A stretch of DNA of 64,000 nucleotides, taken from assembly GCF_902712875.1 (NCBI RefSeq), contig NZ_LR743509.1, positions 2,494,001 through 2,558,000 of the forward strand. The letters are read 5' to 3'. The position numbers and the translations under genes were made by a program. Shown in pieces: positions 23,445 through 32,194 of the stretch (positions are counted from its first letter, which is position 1; the number at the start of each line of letters is the position of its first letter). A model generated the notes under the pieces. The model saw only the letters and a list, made by a program, of their open reading frames with translations, searched no databases and was not told where the DNA came from. Source of the stretch: Hyphomicrobium sp. ghe19 (GTDB lineage: Bacteria; Pseudomonadota; Alphaproteobacteria; Rhizobiales; Hyphomicrobiaceae).

Positions 23445-25175
23445 CTCGCAGCTACGGATGCCCGTTGTCGGATCATACGTGCACGCACCGCCTTCGTCCT
23501 TGGCAGGCTCATCCTTTGCCTCATCCTTGGCAACGAGGATGCCAGCGCGCTTGCCGTCGACACGGAACGTGGTGCAGCCCTTCGCGCCACCCTCGTACGC
23601 CTTGACGTACAGGCTCTTGAAGTCATCCCACGGAACGTCGCCTGAGACGTTGCAGGTCTTCGACACCGCGCTGTCGACGTGCTTGGCAGCCGAGATCAGG
23701 ACGTTCAAGTGCTCCTCGATCGTCACCTCTGCCGTGGTCTTGCCTTTCACGCCGAGCACGCGAGCACCGTAGTCTTCAATGGTCTCCGTGCGCGGGCCGG
23801 CCGCTTCGATCACAGTACGATTGAACGAGTGAGCAAACACCGGCTCGATACCCGACGAGATGTTATCGGCGCAAAGCGAGATCGTGCCTGTCGGAGCGAT
23901 CGACGTCAGGTGCGAGTTGCGGATGCCGTACTTCTGAATGTCGGCCTGCAGGTCGGACGGCAGGGTTTGAATGAACTTGCCTTGACCGTACAGATCGCGG
24001 TCGAACAGCGCGAAGATGCCCTTCTCCCGAGCGAGATCGACGCTGGCGCGATACGCCTCGTCACGGACGATCTCCAGTATCTGGTCCTGCTTGGCGCAAT
24101 ACTCCGGCGAGCCATATGACAAGCCCATCGCCTCGAAAGCGTTGGCGACACCGGACACACCGAGGCCCATACGGCGTTTCGCGCGAGCCTCACGGCCCTG
24201 CTCCGGCAGCGGGTAATCGGCACGGTCGACGACGTTGTCCATCGCTCTGACGACGGGCTTGATGTCCTCGCGGAGCTGGCCGCGGTCGAAGCTCCACTGA
24301 CCCATCTCGTTCTTGCCGAGATACTTCACGAGGTTGAACGAGCCGAGCAAGCACGCACCATACGGCGGCAACGGCTGCTCTCCGCACGGGTTCGTGGCCG
24401 CGATCCGCTCGCAGTACCACAGGTTGTTCATGCGATTGATCGTGTCGATAAACAGCACGCCCGGCTCGGCCCAATCCCACGTCGAGCGCATCAGCGTATC
24501 CCAGAGATCGGCCGGGTCGACTTCCCGGTAGGTCTGGCCGTTGAACTTCAAGGCGAACGGGCGGTCGTTGCGGAGCGCGTCCATGAAGTCATCGGTCACC
24601 GCCACCGACATATTGAAGCCGGTCAGGTCCTTCTGGTTGTGCTTGGCCGTAATGAACTCCACGATGTCCGGATGGTCGATACGCATGACGCCCATCTGAG
24701 CGCCGCGACGATGACCGGACGAGGCCACACAGCGGCAGGTGGCATCGAAAATCTGCATGAAGCTCACGGGGCCGGACGAATGCGACTGGAGCTTCTTGAT
24801 GACGTCGCCGCGCGGACGCAGCGTCGAGAAATCGTAGCCGATGCCGCCGCCCTGGCGCATCGTTTCAGCGGCTTCCGTAGCACGCCGCATGATCGACCCT
24901 TCTCCGGTCGTGAAGCTGTCTTCGATCGTGCCCGACACGAAGCAGTTGTACGGCGTCACGGCCTTGGTCGCGCCCATTGCCGACTGCACACGGCCGGCCG
25001 GCATGAAGCGCATGTCGATCAGAATTTCACGTAGAGAGCGATAATGCGGCTGGTCGTCCTTCAAAGCATTCGACACCCGGTTCATGGCATCGCGAAACGT
25101 CTCCCCTCTCGACCGATACTTGGTTGCGTGCGTCTCTTCGGAGATCGGCAAAGACGGTCCCACGTTGGTCTTCAT
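23442..25175 (-). CDS. nrdJ: Class II (B12-dependent) ribonucleotide reductase (577 aa)
   Basis: The reductase core is complete: AVTPYNCFVSGTIEDS (first active-site Cys), MRQGGGIGYDFSTLRP, the radical-chain motif IAATNPCGEQPLPPYGACLL, and SIAPTGTISLCADNISSGIE. The C terminus ends GGACTYDPTTGIRSCE, holding the redox Cys pair. The NPCGEQ.L..YG.C pattern and the single subunit point to an adenosylcobalamin enzyme, independent of oxygen and of a small subunit. It makes deoxynucleotides for phage replication. ATG start after AGAGG; its own terminator follows. Confidence 0.9.
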   Translation of the reverse strand: MKTNVGPSLPISEETHATKYRSRGETFRDAMNRVSNALKDDQPHYRSLREILIDMRFMPAGRVQSAMGATKAVTPYNCFVSGTIEDSFTTGEGSIMRRATEAAETMRQGGGIGYDFSTLRPRGDVIKKLQSHSSGPVSFMQIFDATCRCVASSGHRRGAQMGVMRIDHPDIVEFITAKHNQKDLTGFNMSVAVTDDFMDALRNDRPFALKFNGQTYREVDPADLWDTLMRSTWDWAEPGVLFIDTINRMNNLWYCERIAATNPCGEQPLPPYGACLLGSFNLVKYLGKNEMGQWSFDRGQLREDIKPVVRAMDNVVDRADYPLPEQGREARAKRRMGLGVSGVANAFEAMGLSYGSPEYCAKQDQILEIVRDEAYRASVDLAREKGIFALFDRDLYGQGKFIQTLPSDLQADIQKYGIRNSHLTSIAPTGTISLCADNISSGIEPVFAHSFNRTVIEAAGPRTETIEDYGARVLGVKGKTTAEVTIEEHLNVLISAAKHVDSAVSKTCNVSGDVPWDDFKSLYVKAYEGGAKGCTTFRVDGKRAGILVAKDEAKDEPAKDEGGACTYDPTTGIRSCE

Positions 25176-25227
25176 AAGAATACCTCTTTCTACTCAGGTT
25201 TTTTGGAAAGTCGGGCGCGCTCTAGCG

Positions 25228-25241
25228 TGCAATTAATTGCA
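25228..25241. promoter_or_regulatory. Phage palindrome copy 13
   Basis: Perfect TGCAATTAATTGCA in the gap between the dCTP deaminase stop and the reductase start, 53 bases before that start. Confidence 0.8.
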
Positions 25242-25269
25242 TGCACTATGCGCGCGAAGAACTACGCTA

Positions 25270-25728
25270 TCAAGCGTCTTTCTCGATGATGGCTTCCTGG
25301 ACGCCCCGCTTCTGGTCCTGGTACTTGCCATTGTACGCCTGCTCGATAGGCTTATCCAACAGGTGGAAAATGATCTGAGCGATCGGCGACAAAGGAGGCA
25401 GCCAGATCGGCTTGTCGCTGTGGTTCGTAATCTCGACGGTCAGATACCCTTTCCAACCCGGCTCGATCACAGTGTTCTGCAGTGCGATGCCTAGGCGAGC
25501 GAGCGTCGATTTGTCGTGCACGATCCCAAGCACATCATTCGGCATGGTGAAGTGCTCATACGTCGACGCGAGACAGAAGCCTCCCGGCTGAATATTCACC
25601 TCTTGATCGAGACGTATGTCGTACCCGGCATAGCTCAACCCATAGCTCATGCCATTGAACTTCTGGCGCTCTGAGAACGGTTTGAAAATATTGCGTTCGC
25701 GAATGCTTGGTCCACTCAGAATTGTCAT
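25270..25728 (-). CDS. dcd: dCTP deaminase (152 aa)
   Basis: ATG 25728 overlaps the HD gene stop (ATGA) and follows GGAGAG; it gives MTILSGPSIRERNIFKPFSE. The motifs SYAGYDIRLDQEVNIQPGGF and VIEPGWKGYLTVEITNHSDK match the dCTP deaminase/dUTPase trimer family. In deaminases the Glu before P-G-W acts in catalysis. The reaction turns dCTP into dUTP, feeding dUMP to the phage ThyX. The C terminus (YNGKYQDQKRGVQEAIIEKD) fits the usual lid over the nucleotide. Confidence 0.85.
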   Translation of the reverse strand: MTILSGPSIRERNIFKPFSERQKFNGMSYGLSYAGYDIRLDQEVNIQPGGFCLASTYEHFTMPNDVLGIVHDKSTLARLGIALQNTVIEPGWKGYLTVEITNHSDKPIWLPPLSPIAQIIFHLLDKPIEQAYNGKYQDQKRGVQEAIIEKDA

Positions 25729-26285
25729 ACTGCTCTCCTCCGCCGCGATGTCACGCGACCCTTCAGTTCGTTGTAGCGTTGCAGGAACCTTTTGCGGGCG
25801 AGCTTCGGCGTCCAACCCTGGATATCGATGTCGTAGGGCTCGTGGCCTTCAGCGAGTAGCCACTCATCCGTGTGGGTCATGACCTGACACTGTTCGGTCG
25901 CGAGCATTCTGAGATCAGCGACCTTGACCGCGGCGGGCATCGGCACGGTGAAACCGAACTGCCGGGCGAAGCTCTTCTCGACGCTCCTTTCGATTACCTG
26001 ATAGTCGTACAGTTCGAGCTTTAACGGCTTCGTGATGTCGTGGATCAATCCCTCTGTCGCGTCATGCAGCAGGAACTCATATTCGTAGCCCGGCTCCACT
26101 TGATAGCTACCCAGAACGCAGTGCTCGGCGACCGAATAGAACGGATCGCACTGGCCGGCAAAACGGCAGGTATTGGCTAAGCCGTTTGCAATCGCCTCGA
26201 TCGGTACGGGTGTGCTGTCCGGATCGAGAATGTTGAAATAGCCGCCGCCGTAAACTGCGATCTGCGGCCCTCCTACTACCTTCAT
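25725..26285 (-). CDS. HD-domain phosphohydrolase, YfbR-like (185 aa)
   Basis: ATG 26285 (MKVVGGPQIAVYGGGYFNIL) follows GAGGAAG. The metal site is visible as RFAGQ...FYSVAEHCVLGSYQV, then EFLLHDATEGLIHDITKPLK (HD pair). This is the pattern of YfbR-type 5'-nucleotidases, which strip phosphate from deoxynucleoside monophosphates. With dCTP deaminase, reductase and ThyX nearby, a role in adjusting nucleotide pools is likely. The gene overlaps both neighbours by four bases. Confidence 0.75.
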   Translation of the reverse strand: MKVVGGPQIAVYGGGYFNILDPDSTPVPIEAIANGLANTCRFAGQCDPFYSVAEHCVLGSYQVEPGYEYEFLLHDATEGLIHDITKPLKLELYDYQVIERSVEKSFARQFGFTVPMPAAVKVADLRMLATEQCQVMTHTDEWLLAEGHEPYDIDIQGWTPKLARKRFLQRYNELKGRVTSRRRRAV

Positions 26286-27784
26286 GCTTTCTTCCTCAAA
26301 TGACCAACCTTCGGGCTCGCATCCTCGAAGCCGTAGTGGGCTTTCAAGCTCATCCGGAAGTCGTTCCAGGGCGTCGACCATGCGAGACCGCGAGTCTCCC
26401 GGTCGTCCTCGTCCAGCTTCCGGTCGAGTGATCGAAGCTCGCCCGACTCAGCCAGCTGAGCGATGCGGTCGAGCAATTCGAATTCTTCGGGTGCGTCTTT
26501 TGCCAGCAGCTTGACGATCTCGTTCTCTGCTTTGCTCGGGGACGCCGCCTTGTACCTATCAATGACGGTGCTCTCAAACTCGTGCAAGTAATTGCACAAC
26601 ACGTCGTAAAGAAGGTCCTCGCTGAAGCGCTTCTTGTACGTCGGAATGAACCAATCATCCATCCAGGCGGCATAGCGCTCGTACATGCCAGCGTAGTCTT
26701 CGTAGAACATCTTCAGCATGGCGTAGGCTTCGGTCTCCGTGTCGACGAAGAACGGATAATCCTTGCCGAGCTGCCCGACTGACCACTTCTCGCGGCCGAC
26801 GATGGCGGGCGTGCCGAGCATCATCGGCTCGATCATCGAGAGCAGGAAGCCGGCCTCGCCGTGCATGATCATCAGGACGTGCATCTCGTCCCGCGCGATC
26901 CGCCAGAACTCCTCACGAGAGGCGTAGAACTTCTCCATGTAATCGGGCGGCTGGACCTTCTTCTTGCCGCCGACGCTATTCGTCAGAACCATCATGCGGA
27001 CCTTGTCGCCACCGCGGATGATCCACTGGTTCGTCATGACTTTGTAAATCTTGTCGATATTCGACATGTGCGTCATCAACCGGCCGACGTACGCCACGTT
27101 GAAGCGCTGGTCCTTGCCGGGAACGAAGAACGCGGTCTTGTCCTTCTTCGTGAAGTCGAAGAACTGAACCGGAACGACCTCCTTCAGCTTGGCGTGCAGC
27201 TCACGGATGACGCTCGGCGCATACCACTGGCGTCCAACTCGGAGCGCTTCGTCCTTCTCGTGATAGCTCATGACGACGGCGCGGTCGGCTGCGAGGTAGC
27301 CGTCAAGCGTATAACGGTCCTGAATGGCCGGCGCGAGCTGCAGCACGCTCTTCTTGAATGACATCAGCGGCATGTCCTCGATCACCCAGACCTGCTTCGT
27401 GAAGCTGAGGCCTGGCTGGCGCGGGCTCATGGCGTGCATCTTGTACAGCGCGGCGAGACCGGAGCGCACGGTGACGAGGACGTCCCAGTCCCACATGGTT
27501 CCGTTGAACGCCACCTTTTCGAGCATGTCGTAGCGGAACGTGATATACTCGCGGGTTCGGTCTTTGTGCTGGTCGACGGGCACATAGACGATGTTCGGAT
27601 GCTTCGGGAGCCAGTCGTGCTCCTCCTGCGGCCAGTCCCACTTCGGTAGCAGGCAATAGAAGAAAACGTCGGTTCTCTTGTCCTCCTCCAGCACGCGCCG
27701 CATGAACGTCGTGAACTGAATGAAGGTCGAGCAGCGCGACGGCGCAGCCGTCAGGATCGGGTCCAGCAGGATTTTGACAGACAT
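26282..27784 (-). CDS. Glycosyltransferase, GT-B type (500 aa)
   Basis: The N-terminal half shows MSVKILLDPILTAAPSRCST and a receptor-domain pattern. The C-terminal half contains FNVAYVGRLMTHMSNIDKIY and MMVLTNSVGGKKK, then HGEAGFLLSMIEPMMLGTPA, which resembles the E-x7-E sugar-nucleotide site of GT4-like enzymes. It would transfer a sugar to an unknown acceptor, perhaps the host surface or a virion component. It is coupled to a methyltransferase and a deacetylase. A palindrome with one mismatch lies within it. Confidence 0.7.
   Translation of the reverse strand: MSVKILLDPILTAAPSRCSTFIQFTTFMRRVLEEDKRTDVFFYCLLPKWDWPQEEHDWLPKHPNIVYVPVDQHKDRTREYITFRYDMLEKVAFNGTMWDWDVLVTVRSGLAALYKMHAMSPRQPGLSFTKQVWVIEDMPLMSFKKSVLQLAPAIQDRYTLDGYLAADRAVVMSYHEKDEALRVGRQWYAPSVIRELHAKLKEVVPVQFFDFTKKDKTAFFVPGKDQRFNVAYVGRLMTHMSNIDKIYKVMTNQWIIRGGDKVRMMVLTNSVGGKKKVQPPDYMEKFYASREEFWRIARDEMHVLMIMHGEAGFLLSMIEPMMLGTPAIVGREKWSVGQLGKDYPFFVDTETEAYAMLKMFYEDYAGMYERYAAWMDDWFIPTYKKRFSEDLLYDVLCNYLHEFESTVIDRYKAASPSKAENEIVKLLAKDAPEEFELLDRIAQLAESGELRSLDRKLDEDDRETRGLAWSTPWNDFRMSLKAHYGFEDASPKVGHLRKKA
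26583..26596. promoter_or_regulatory. Weak phage palindrome copy 14 (inside the glycosyltransferase gene)
   Basis: TGCAAGTAATTGCA, with one core change and the outer G and C kept. It could be a chance match or a weak site. Confidence 0.45.
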
Positions 27785-28416
27785 TACTCAACCGGGTTGG
27801 AGCGGCGGATGACGACACCGAGGCGCGAGCGCGTGCTCTCGGGCAGGAGACTGCCGGGCAACCACTTCGGCTTCTCACCGAGATAGAAGACGTCGACAGT
27901 GTTGAACCAGGGCGGCAGCATCCGCTGCAGGCGCATCAGGCCAATCGAGTGCTGGATCGTGGCATCGCCCTTGTAGCCGGTCAGGGCGTTCATCGGAGCC
28001 ATCAGGTTGTCATAGACTGGGTTCGGCCCGAGAAGGCCGATCACGCCCCCATGCCTCGTCACCGAGACGCACTGCCAGAGCATGTCGACAGGATCGTTGA
28101 CGTGGCCGAGGACGTGGGACAGCAGCACGACATCGAAGAACGGGCCATGCTGCGTCGCTGCATCGTTGATCGTCGGATACACCTGACAGCCGTTCTGCTG
28201 CGCGAGATACCGGGCGGCAGCGTTCTTCTCGACACCGAACGGGATTGCGCCTTTGCGCATCGCCAGCTGCATCATGCGGCCGGTGTTCGTGCCGACATCG
28301 AGCACCTTGTCGAGAGCCTTCAAACCGACGCGGCTGAGCAGCTCCTCCGCTTCCGACGTCCACTGCTCCGACGCTGACCATTTCTCGACGCGCAGAGCGT
28401 AATCTTTGCTGGACAT
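27784..28416 (-). CDS. SAM-dependent methyltransferase (210 aa)
   Basis: Motif I, DKVLDVGTNTGRMMQLAMRK, is followed by an acidic strand end (FGVEKNAAARYLA), then FFDVVLLSHVLGHVNDPVDM and GVIGLLGPNPVYDNLMAPMN, the order seen in class I methyltransferases of the UbiE/Methyltransf_11 type. It probably methylates a sugar nucleotide or glycan, given the glycosyltransferase, deacetylase and dehydratase around it. It overlaps its neighbours by one base on each side. Confidence 0.75.
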   Translation of the reverse strand: MSSKDYALRVEKWSASEQWTSEAEELLSRVGLKALDKVLDVGTNTGRMMQLAMRKGAIPFGVEKNAAARYLAQQNGCQVYPTINDAATQHGPFFDVVLLSHVLGHVNDPVDMLWQCVSVTRHGGVIGLLGPNPVYDNLMAPMNALTGYKGDATIQHSIGLMRLQRMLPPWFNTVDVFYLGEKPKWLPGSLLPESTRSRLGVVIRRSNPVE

Positions 28417-29066
28417 CAGCCGAACTCACGCATGACGTAGACGAGTTCGGCCGGATCAGGACCGACCTCTGATCCGCGCTGGTCGAGGAGCGACTTTGCA
28501 GCTTGCGGACCGACGCAGACGAAGCGTCCGTCGAACTGGCTTTTGTGCATCATCAGGGCTTCGAGCTTCCGCACGGCGTGGACCGGGCTGCAGACGAGGT
28601 ACTTCTTGCCGCACGTCGGCAGCGGCGGCCCCCAGCAGTTCCCTGGGTACTCGTAAGCGTACAGGTTGGCGGTCGTCCGGCCGGGGCGCGTCGCCGTCAG
28701 GAAGGCGTCGTGCAACACCCGGTGATCCTGGTTGAACGACGGCAGGCAGACGTAGACTTCGTCGTAGCCTGACACCAGATTTTCGATCCCGGTGACGATC
28801 CTCGTGTAGTCAGCGGCCAGCGCCAGATTTTCGTTGAACCACTTCTCGAAGCGGACGTCGGTTACTCCCAGGTGCGCAAGCGCTTTACGCGCCTCGCCTT
28901 CCCGAGAGCCGCCGTCGATCCAAACCGAGCCTCGATGGTAATTGCCGGTCGCGCCGATGACGACGGTGACGTGCCATCCGGCGTCTGTGGCTCTGGCGAT
29001 ATACGCTCCGATACCGAACTCAGCATCGTCAGCGTGAGGCGCTAGGACTAAAACCCGCCTTGGCAT
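28416..29066 (-). CDS. PIG-L family deacetylase (216 aa)
   Basis: MPRRVLVLAPHADDAEFGIG carries the P-H-x-D-D metal motif of LmbE/PIG-L enzymes, which remove acetyl groups from N-acetylglucosamine-type sugars. The second motif, LPSFNQDHRVLHDAF, supplies a His. ATG 29066 is used; a TTG six bases earlier is possible. The gene overlaps the WbqC-like gene by 38 bases. It fits a pathway making an amino-sugar derivative. Confidence 0.8.
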   Translation of the reverse strand: MPRRVLVLAPHADDAEFGIGAYIARATDAGWHVTVVIGATGNYHRGSVWIDGGSREGEARKALAHLGVTDVRFEKWFNENLALAADYTRIVTGIENLVSGYDEVYVCLPSFNQDHRVLHDAFLTATRPGRTTANLYAYEYPGNCWGPPLPTCGKKYLVCSPVHAVRKLEALMMHKSQFDGRFVCVGPQAAKSLLDQRGSEVGPDPAELVYVMREFG

Positions 29067-29781
29067 CGTCAACTACCCCGTCCTTGGTACGCCACTTTGC
29101 ACACCATCTGATGATCTCCAGAGGGTCTTCCTGCTGTGCAATTAATTGCACTACACTATCAGACGAAATCCCTTCCGAGAGCAACTGAAATCTCGTCTCA
29201 ATTGGGAACTTCAGGCTGTCGAAATCCATGTAATCGGCTGCCGCAGCGCCAGACAAATACGCTGGACGGGCACAGTTCAACGGCCATCGATCGACGAGCA
29301 GTGCATCGAGGTTTTCAACCTTGCTCCCGGTGCGCTTTTCGACGTCCACATGGAGCGCGCAGCCAGTGTCGAGTGCAGCGTTGATCTCGCTGATCAGCCG
29401 AATGTTCAGGTCGGCAATACTCCGGTTGTGCGGGCTCCAGCTCTCCAAGAGCACCATCAGGTTGTCGAGTCGGTCTCGGTACTTATTCTTCTTCGACATC
29501 ACGACCTGACGCACGGACTTGGCGATGCGCGGGATCGCCGTACCGTCCGCCATTTCGAGGTCGAGTATCAGGGCGTGATGCTGCGTCGACTTCACCGGCA
29601 CGGTCAGCCAGGAGCCTGCGAGCTTCACCCGGTGCTGGTAATCGCCGCGGTCGAACTGCACACCGCACATCAAAACCATGACGTCGGAGTTGGCGACCTT
29701 GTTCCAGAAGCCGGCCCACGGCATGAAGTTCGGCTGGTGCACCGACACGGTGAACGGGCCTGGGAAAAAATCCAATTCCAT
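29029..29781 (-). CDS. WbqC-like protein (250 aa)
   Basis: ATG 29781 (MELDFFPGPFTVSVHQPNFM) overlaps the preceding stop. The HQPNFMPWAGFWNKVANSDV segment is the hallmark of the WbqC family, found in O-antigen and sugar-nucleotide clusters; later LNCARPAYLSGAAAADYMD also fits. The biochemical role is poorly defined, often linked to amino-sugar transfer or acylation. A perfect palindrome copy lies inside the gene (Gln-Leu-Ile-Ala). Confidence 0.75.
   Translation of the reverse strand: MELDFFPGPFTVSVHQPNFMPWAGFWNKVANSDVMVLMCGVQFDRGDYQHRVKLAGSWLTVPVKSTQHHALILDLEMADGTAIPRIAKSVRQVVMSKKNKYRDRLDNLMVLLESWSPHNRSIADLNIRLISEINAALDTGCALHVDVEKRTGSKVENLDALLVDRWPLNCARPAYLSGAAAADYMDFDSLKFPIETRFQLLSEGISSDSVVQLIAQQEDPLEIIRWCAKWRTKDGVVDDAKAGFSPSASR
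29137..29150. promoter_or_regulatory. Phage palindrome copy 15 (inside the WbqC-like gene)
   Basis: Perfect TGCAATTAATTGCA with outer G and C, in coding sequence, read as Gln-Leu-Ile-Ala. It is 71 bases upstream of the deacetylase start. Confidence 0.75.
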
Positions 29782-31007
29782 CAGTGCAACGCCTTCGCCC
29801 AAAGAACCTTCTCACGACATGCGTTCAGCTTCGGCAGCATCTCCGTCAGCTTCGACATGAACGCCTTATGCTCCTGTACCGGCAGGCCGGTCGAGCCGAT
29901 CTCCGTGATCAGCGTCTGCTTCTGCAATGCCTCGGAGCCACGGAACGTAATTCGGCTGGCCAGCAGGCCGCCCTCACAGCAGAACACGCCCAGGTGCAGC
30001 AGCCTGTCGATCTGCTTCGGGCCGACGATGTCGAAGAACGGCTTCAGCTCCTGACCGTGCTCCTTCTTGAACTTGCCGATCGCGATCCGCCCTTCGCGCG
30101 TGTGCATGTCGTAGGCGGCACCGAGAAGCTTCCCGACCTTCGGCATCTCAGGCATCTGCTCGCTGACGATCATCATGCCTTTCGACGTCTTACGGAGCCA
30201 CTCATCCCAGAACAGGAACGAAATCCACATCGCCTCACCGATACGGCTCGCCGTCTTCGCTGCGAGATACAGCGCCATACGGCTCAGGCCCTTCTCCACC
30301 ATGTACGAGAACAGGTGCGAGGCCGAGCGGTCATTGTCGGGCGGCATCGTCTCACCCTGATACCGCTTCGTGCCGGCCATGATCCAGGCCGCACACATGC
30401 GCCTCTCGATCGGGTTCGTCACGTCTTCGATGATCGACGTCAGCGTCAGGTTCGGCATCTTCGCCATGACCTGCTTGTCGAGGCTGTGATCGAAGTCGAC
30501 GATGATCAGGAAATTACAGAGCGAGCGGTCCTTCGGCGCATTCGCCTGCATGTCTGCCAGGAAGCACATCAGCCGCCGTTCATCGACTACGGTCCGCCAG
30601 CTGTGAGACGAGCCTACTGCCAGCGTCGCAAGCATGGCGTACGGACTGCCGGCACCGACATCTTCGACCGCGGTCACCTGCAATCGCCGGAGCAGGTACG
30701 TCTTGTCCATGTCAAAGGCCGCGCTGGCAGCAAACACCGCCTCGTCTGAGTTCCCGAACCTGATCGACTTCTGCATCGAGCTGACGGTGCGCCAGCGGTT
30801 GTTCGGATCGGTCCCACGTCCTGGCTTCTTCGGCATCTGATACCCCTGCAGCCGGTCTTGCAGATCGGCCAGGATCAGAGCGTCAATTTGTTTGCAGGTT
30901 TCCTTGCTCAAGCAGCCACGAGCATCAAGCTCGTCATCAGTCGGGGCATCGAGCAAATACTTCGCGAGTCCGCCTAAGTCATTCACGACATAGTTCGGAT
31001 ATTTCAT
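29781..31007 (-). CDS. Phage protein with weak similarity to RarA/MgsA C-terminal domain (408 aa)
   Basis: The segment SDEAVFAASAAFDMDKTYLL, then RRLQVTAVEDVGAGSPYAML, resembles the clamp-loader collar region of RarA/MgsA (A..W...M...G.....RRL...A.ED.G...P). No P-loop is present, so it would lack ATPase activity. The rest is helical with a Cys pair (HLGVFCCEGGLL). It sits among sugar genes, which is odd if it acts in replication. The similarity is short, so the function stays open. Confidence 0.45.
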   Translation of the reverse strand: MKYPNYVVNDLGGLAKYLLDAPTDDELDARGCLSKETCKQIDALILADLQDRLQGYQMPKKPGRGTDPNNRWRTVSSMQKSIRFGNSDEAVFAASAAFDMDKTYLLRRLQVTAVEDVGAGSPYAMLATLAVGSSHSWRTVVDERRLMCFLADMQANAPKDRSLCNFLIIVDFDHSLDKQVMAKMPNLTLTSIIEDVTNPIERRMCAAWIMAGTKRYQGETMPPDNDRSASHLFSYMVEKGLSRMALYLAAKTASRIGEAMWISFLFWDEWLRKTSKGMMIVSEQMPEMPKVGKLLGAAYDMHTREGRIAIGKFKKEHGQELKPFFDIVGPKQIDRLLHLGVFCCEGGLLASRITFRGSEALQKQTLITEIGSTGLPVQEHKAFMSKLTEMLPKLNACREKVLWAKALH

Positions 31008-31090
31008 CAGCTAGGTTCTCCAAGAGTACCGAAAAACGATAGCTGAATGGCGAGTCTGGTCATTAGAAAAGCGCCGCAATACTTAAGTTT

Positions 31091-32194
31091 TCAGTACGAC
31101 ACCTGACCCTGAAATTCGGGAACGATTGCTGACACGGCTTTGGCGACTTCGATCGCATCACGCGCCTTCGCTGCGAACAACAAGTGCTCGATGTGCGGGC
31201 TCATCTTCGACGGATTGAAATCAGGTCGCGCACGACGAACGCCTTCAACGCCCGTCGCTTCAAGCTTCTCCCAGGCGTAGCTCAGCTCCTCGTGCAGCTT
31301 CTCGCCGGGACGGGCTCCGATGACTTGCAGCTTGATGTCTTTGCCTGGACGAAGTCCCGACTGGCGGATCAGCTGCCGGGCGAGATCGATGATCTTCACC
31401 GGTTCACCCATGTCGAGCACGTAACAGCCATAACCGGGTTCGTATTGCTGCAGGTCGGCGGCTGACAGTGTCAGCGTGACGGCTTCCTTGATCGTCATCA
31501 GGTAGCGGGTCATCTCGGGATCGGTGATCGTGACCGGTCCGCCCTGGGCGATCTGTCTGCGGAACAACGGCACGACCGACCCGGACGATCCGAGCACGTT
31601 GCCGAAGCGGACCTGACCGAGGCGAACGTCTGGGAAGCGTTGGCTCAGGGCATGTACATAGACTTCGGCAACGCGCTTCGTCAGTCCCATACCCGACGAC
31701 GGGTTCACAGCCTTATCTGTCGAAATCAACACAAAATCGCTGCCGTACACACAGCAGAGATCGGCGACGATCTTGGTGCCGACGACGTTCGTCCGAACGG
31801 CCTCGATCAGGTTATGCTCATTCTCCAAAAGAGGGACGTGCTTCAGCGCAGCGGCGTGGAACACCATCTCCGGCCGGTGCTTATGAAAGATCGCCCGCAT
31901 CGTCGACTGGTCACGCACGTCAGCAAGAAGCGCGTGCCGGTCCAATCTCAAATTCGAATTATCAAGGGTCGCTTGCACCTCATACAGGTTGAACTCCGAG
32001 TGCTCGACCATGATCAGCGTGTCAGGCGCGGATGCTGCGATCTGGAGCACGAGTTCCGAGCCGATGCTGCCACCGGCTCCGGTCACCATCACACGCCGGC
32101 CACGGATACTTTCGTGGAAGGCCGAGTCGGCTGTTACGATCGGACGCTGCGCGAGAAGCGGGAGCGCCAGCTCCTCATTTACACCGCGAAGCAC
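31091..32194 (-). CDS. CapD-like NAD-dependent sugar dehydratase/epimerase (367 aa)
   Basis: GRRVMVTGAGGSIGSELVLQ is the NAD-binding G-x2-G-x2-G motif. HAAALKHVPLLENEHNLIEA, VRTNVVGTK, VLISTDKAVNPSSGMGLTKR (active-site region, Met-x3-K form) and IGARPGEKLHEELSYAWEKL are typical of UDP-GlcNAc 4,6-dehydratases of the CapD/FlaA1 group, without their membrane half. It would make a 4-keto-6-deoxy sugar for the aminotransferase upstream. GTG 32194 follows AAGGAG and overlaps that gene by 16 bases. Confidence 0.88.
   Translation of the reverse strand: MLRGVNEELALPLLAQRPIVTADSAFHESIRGRRVMVTGAGGSIGSELVLQIAASAPDTLIMVEHSEFNLYEVQATLDNSNLRLDRHALLADVRDQSTMRAIFHKHRPEMVFHAAALKHVPLLENEHNLIEAVRTNVVGTKIVADLCCVYGSDFVLISTDKAVNPSSGMGLTKRVAEVYVHALSQRFPDVRLGQVRFGNVLGSSGSVVPLFRRQIAQGGPVTITDPEMTRYLMTIKEAVTLTLSAADLQQYEPGYGCYVLDMGEPVKIIDLARQLIRQSGLRPGKDIKLQVIGARPGEKLHEELSYAWEKLEATGVEGVRRARPDFNPSKMSPHIEHLLFAAKARDAIEVAKAVSAIVPEFQGQVSY

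Noticed and set aside
29146..30054. Plus-strand open frame of 302 residues starting near a palindrome
   Set aside because: It reads over the WbqC-like gene in antisense and has shadow-like composition.
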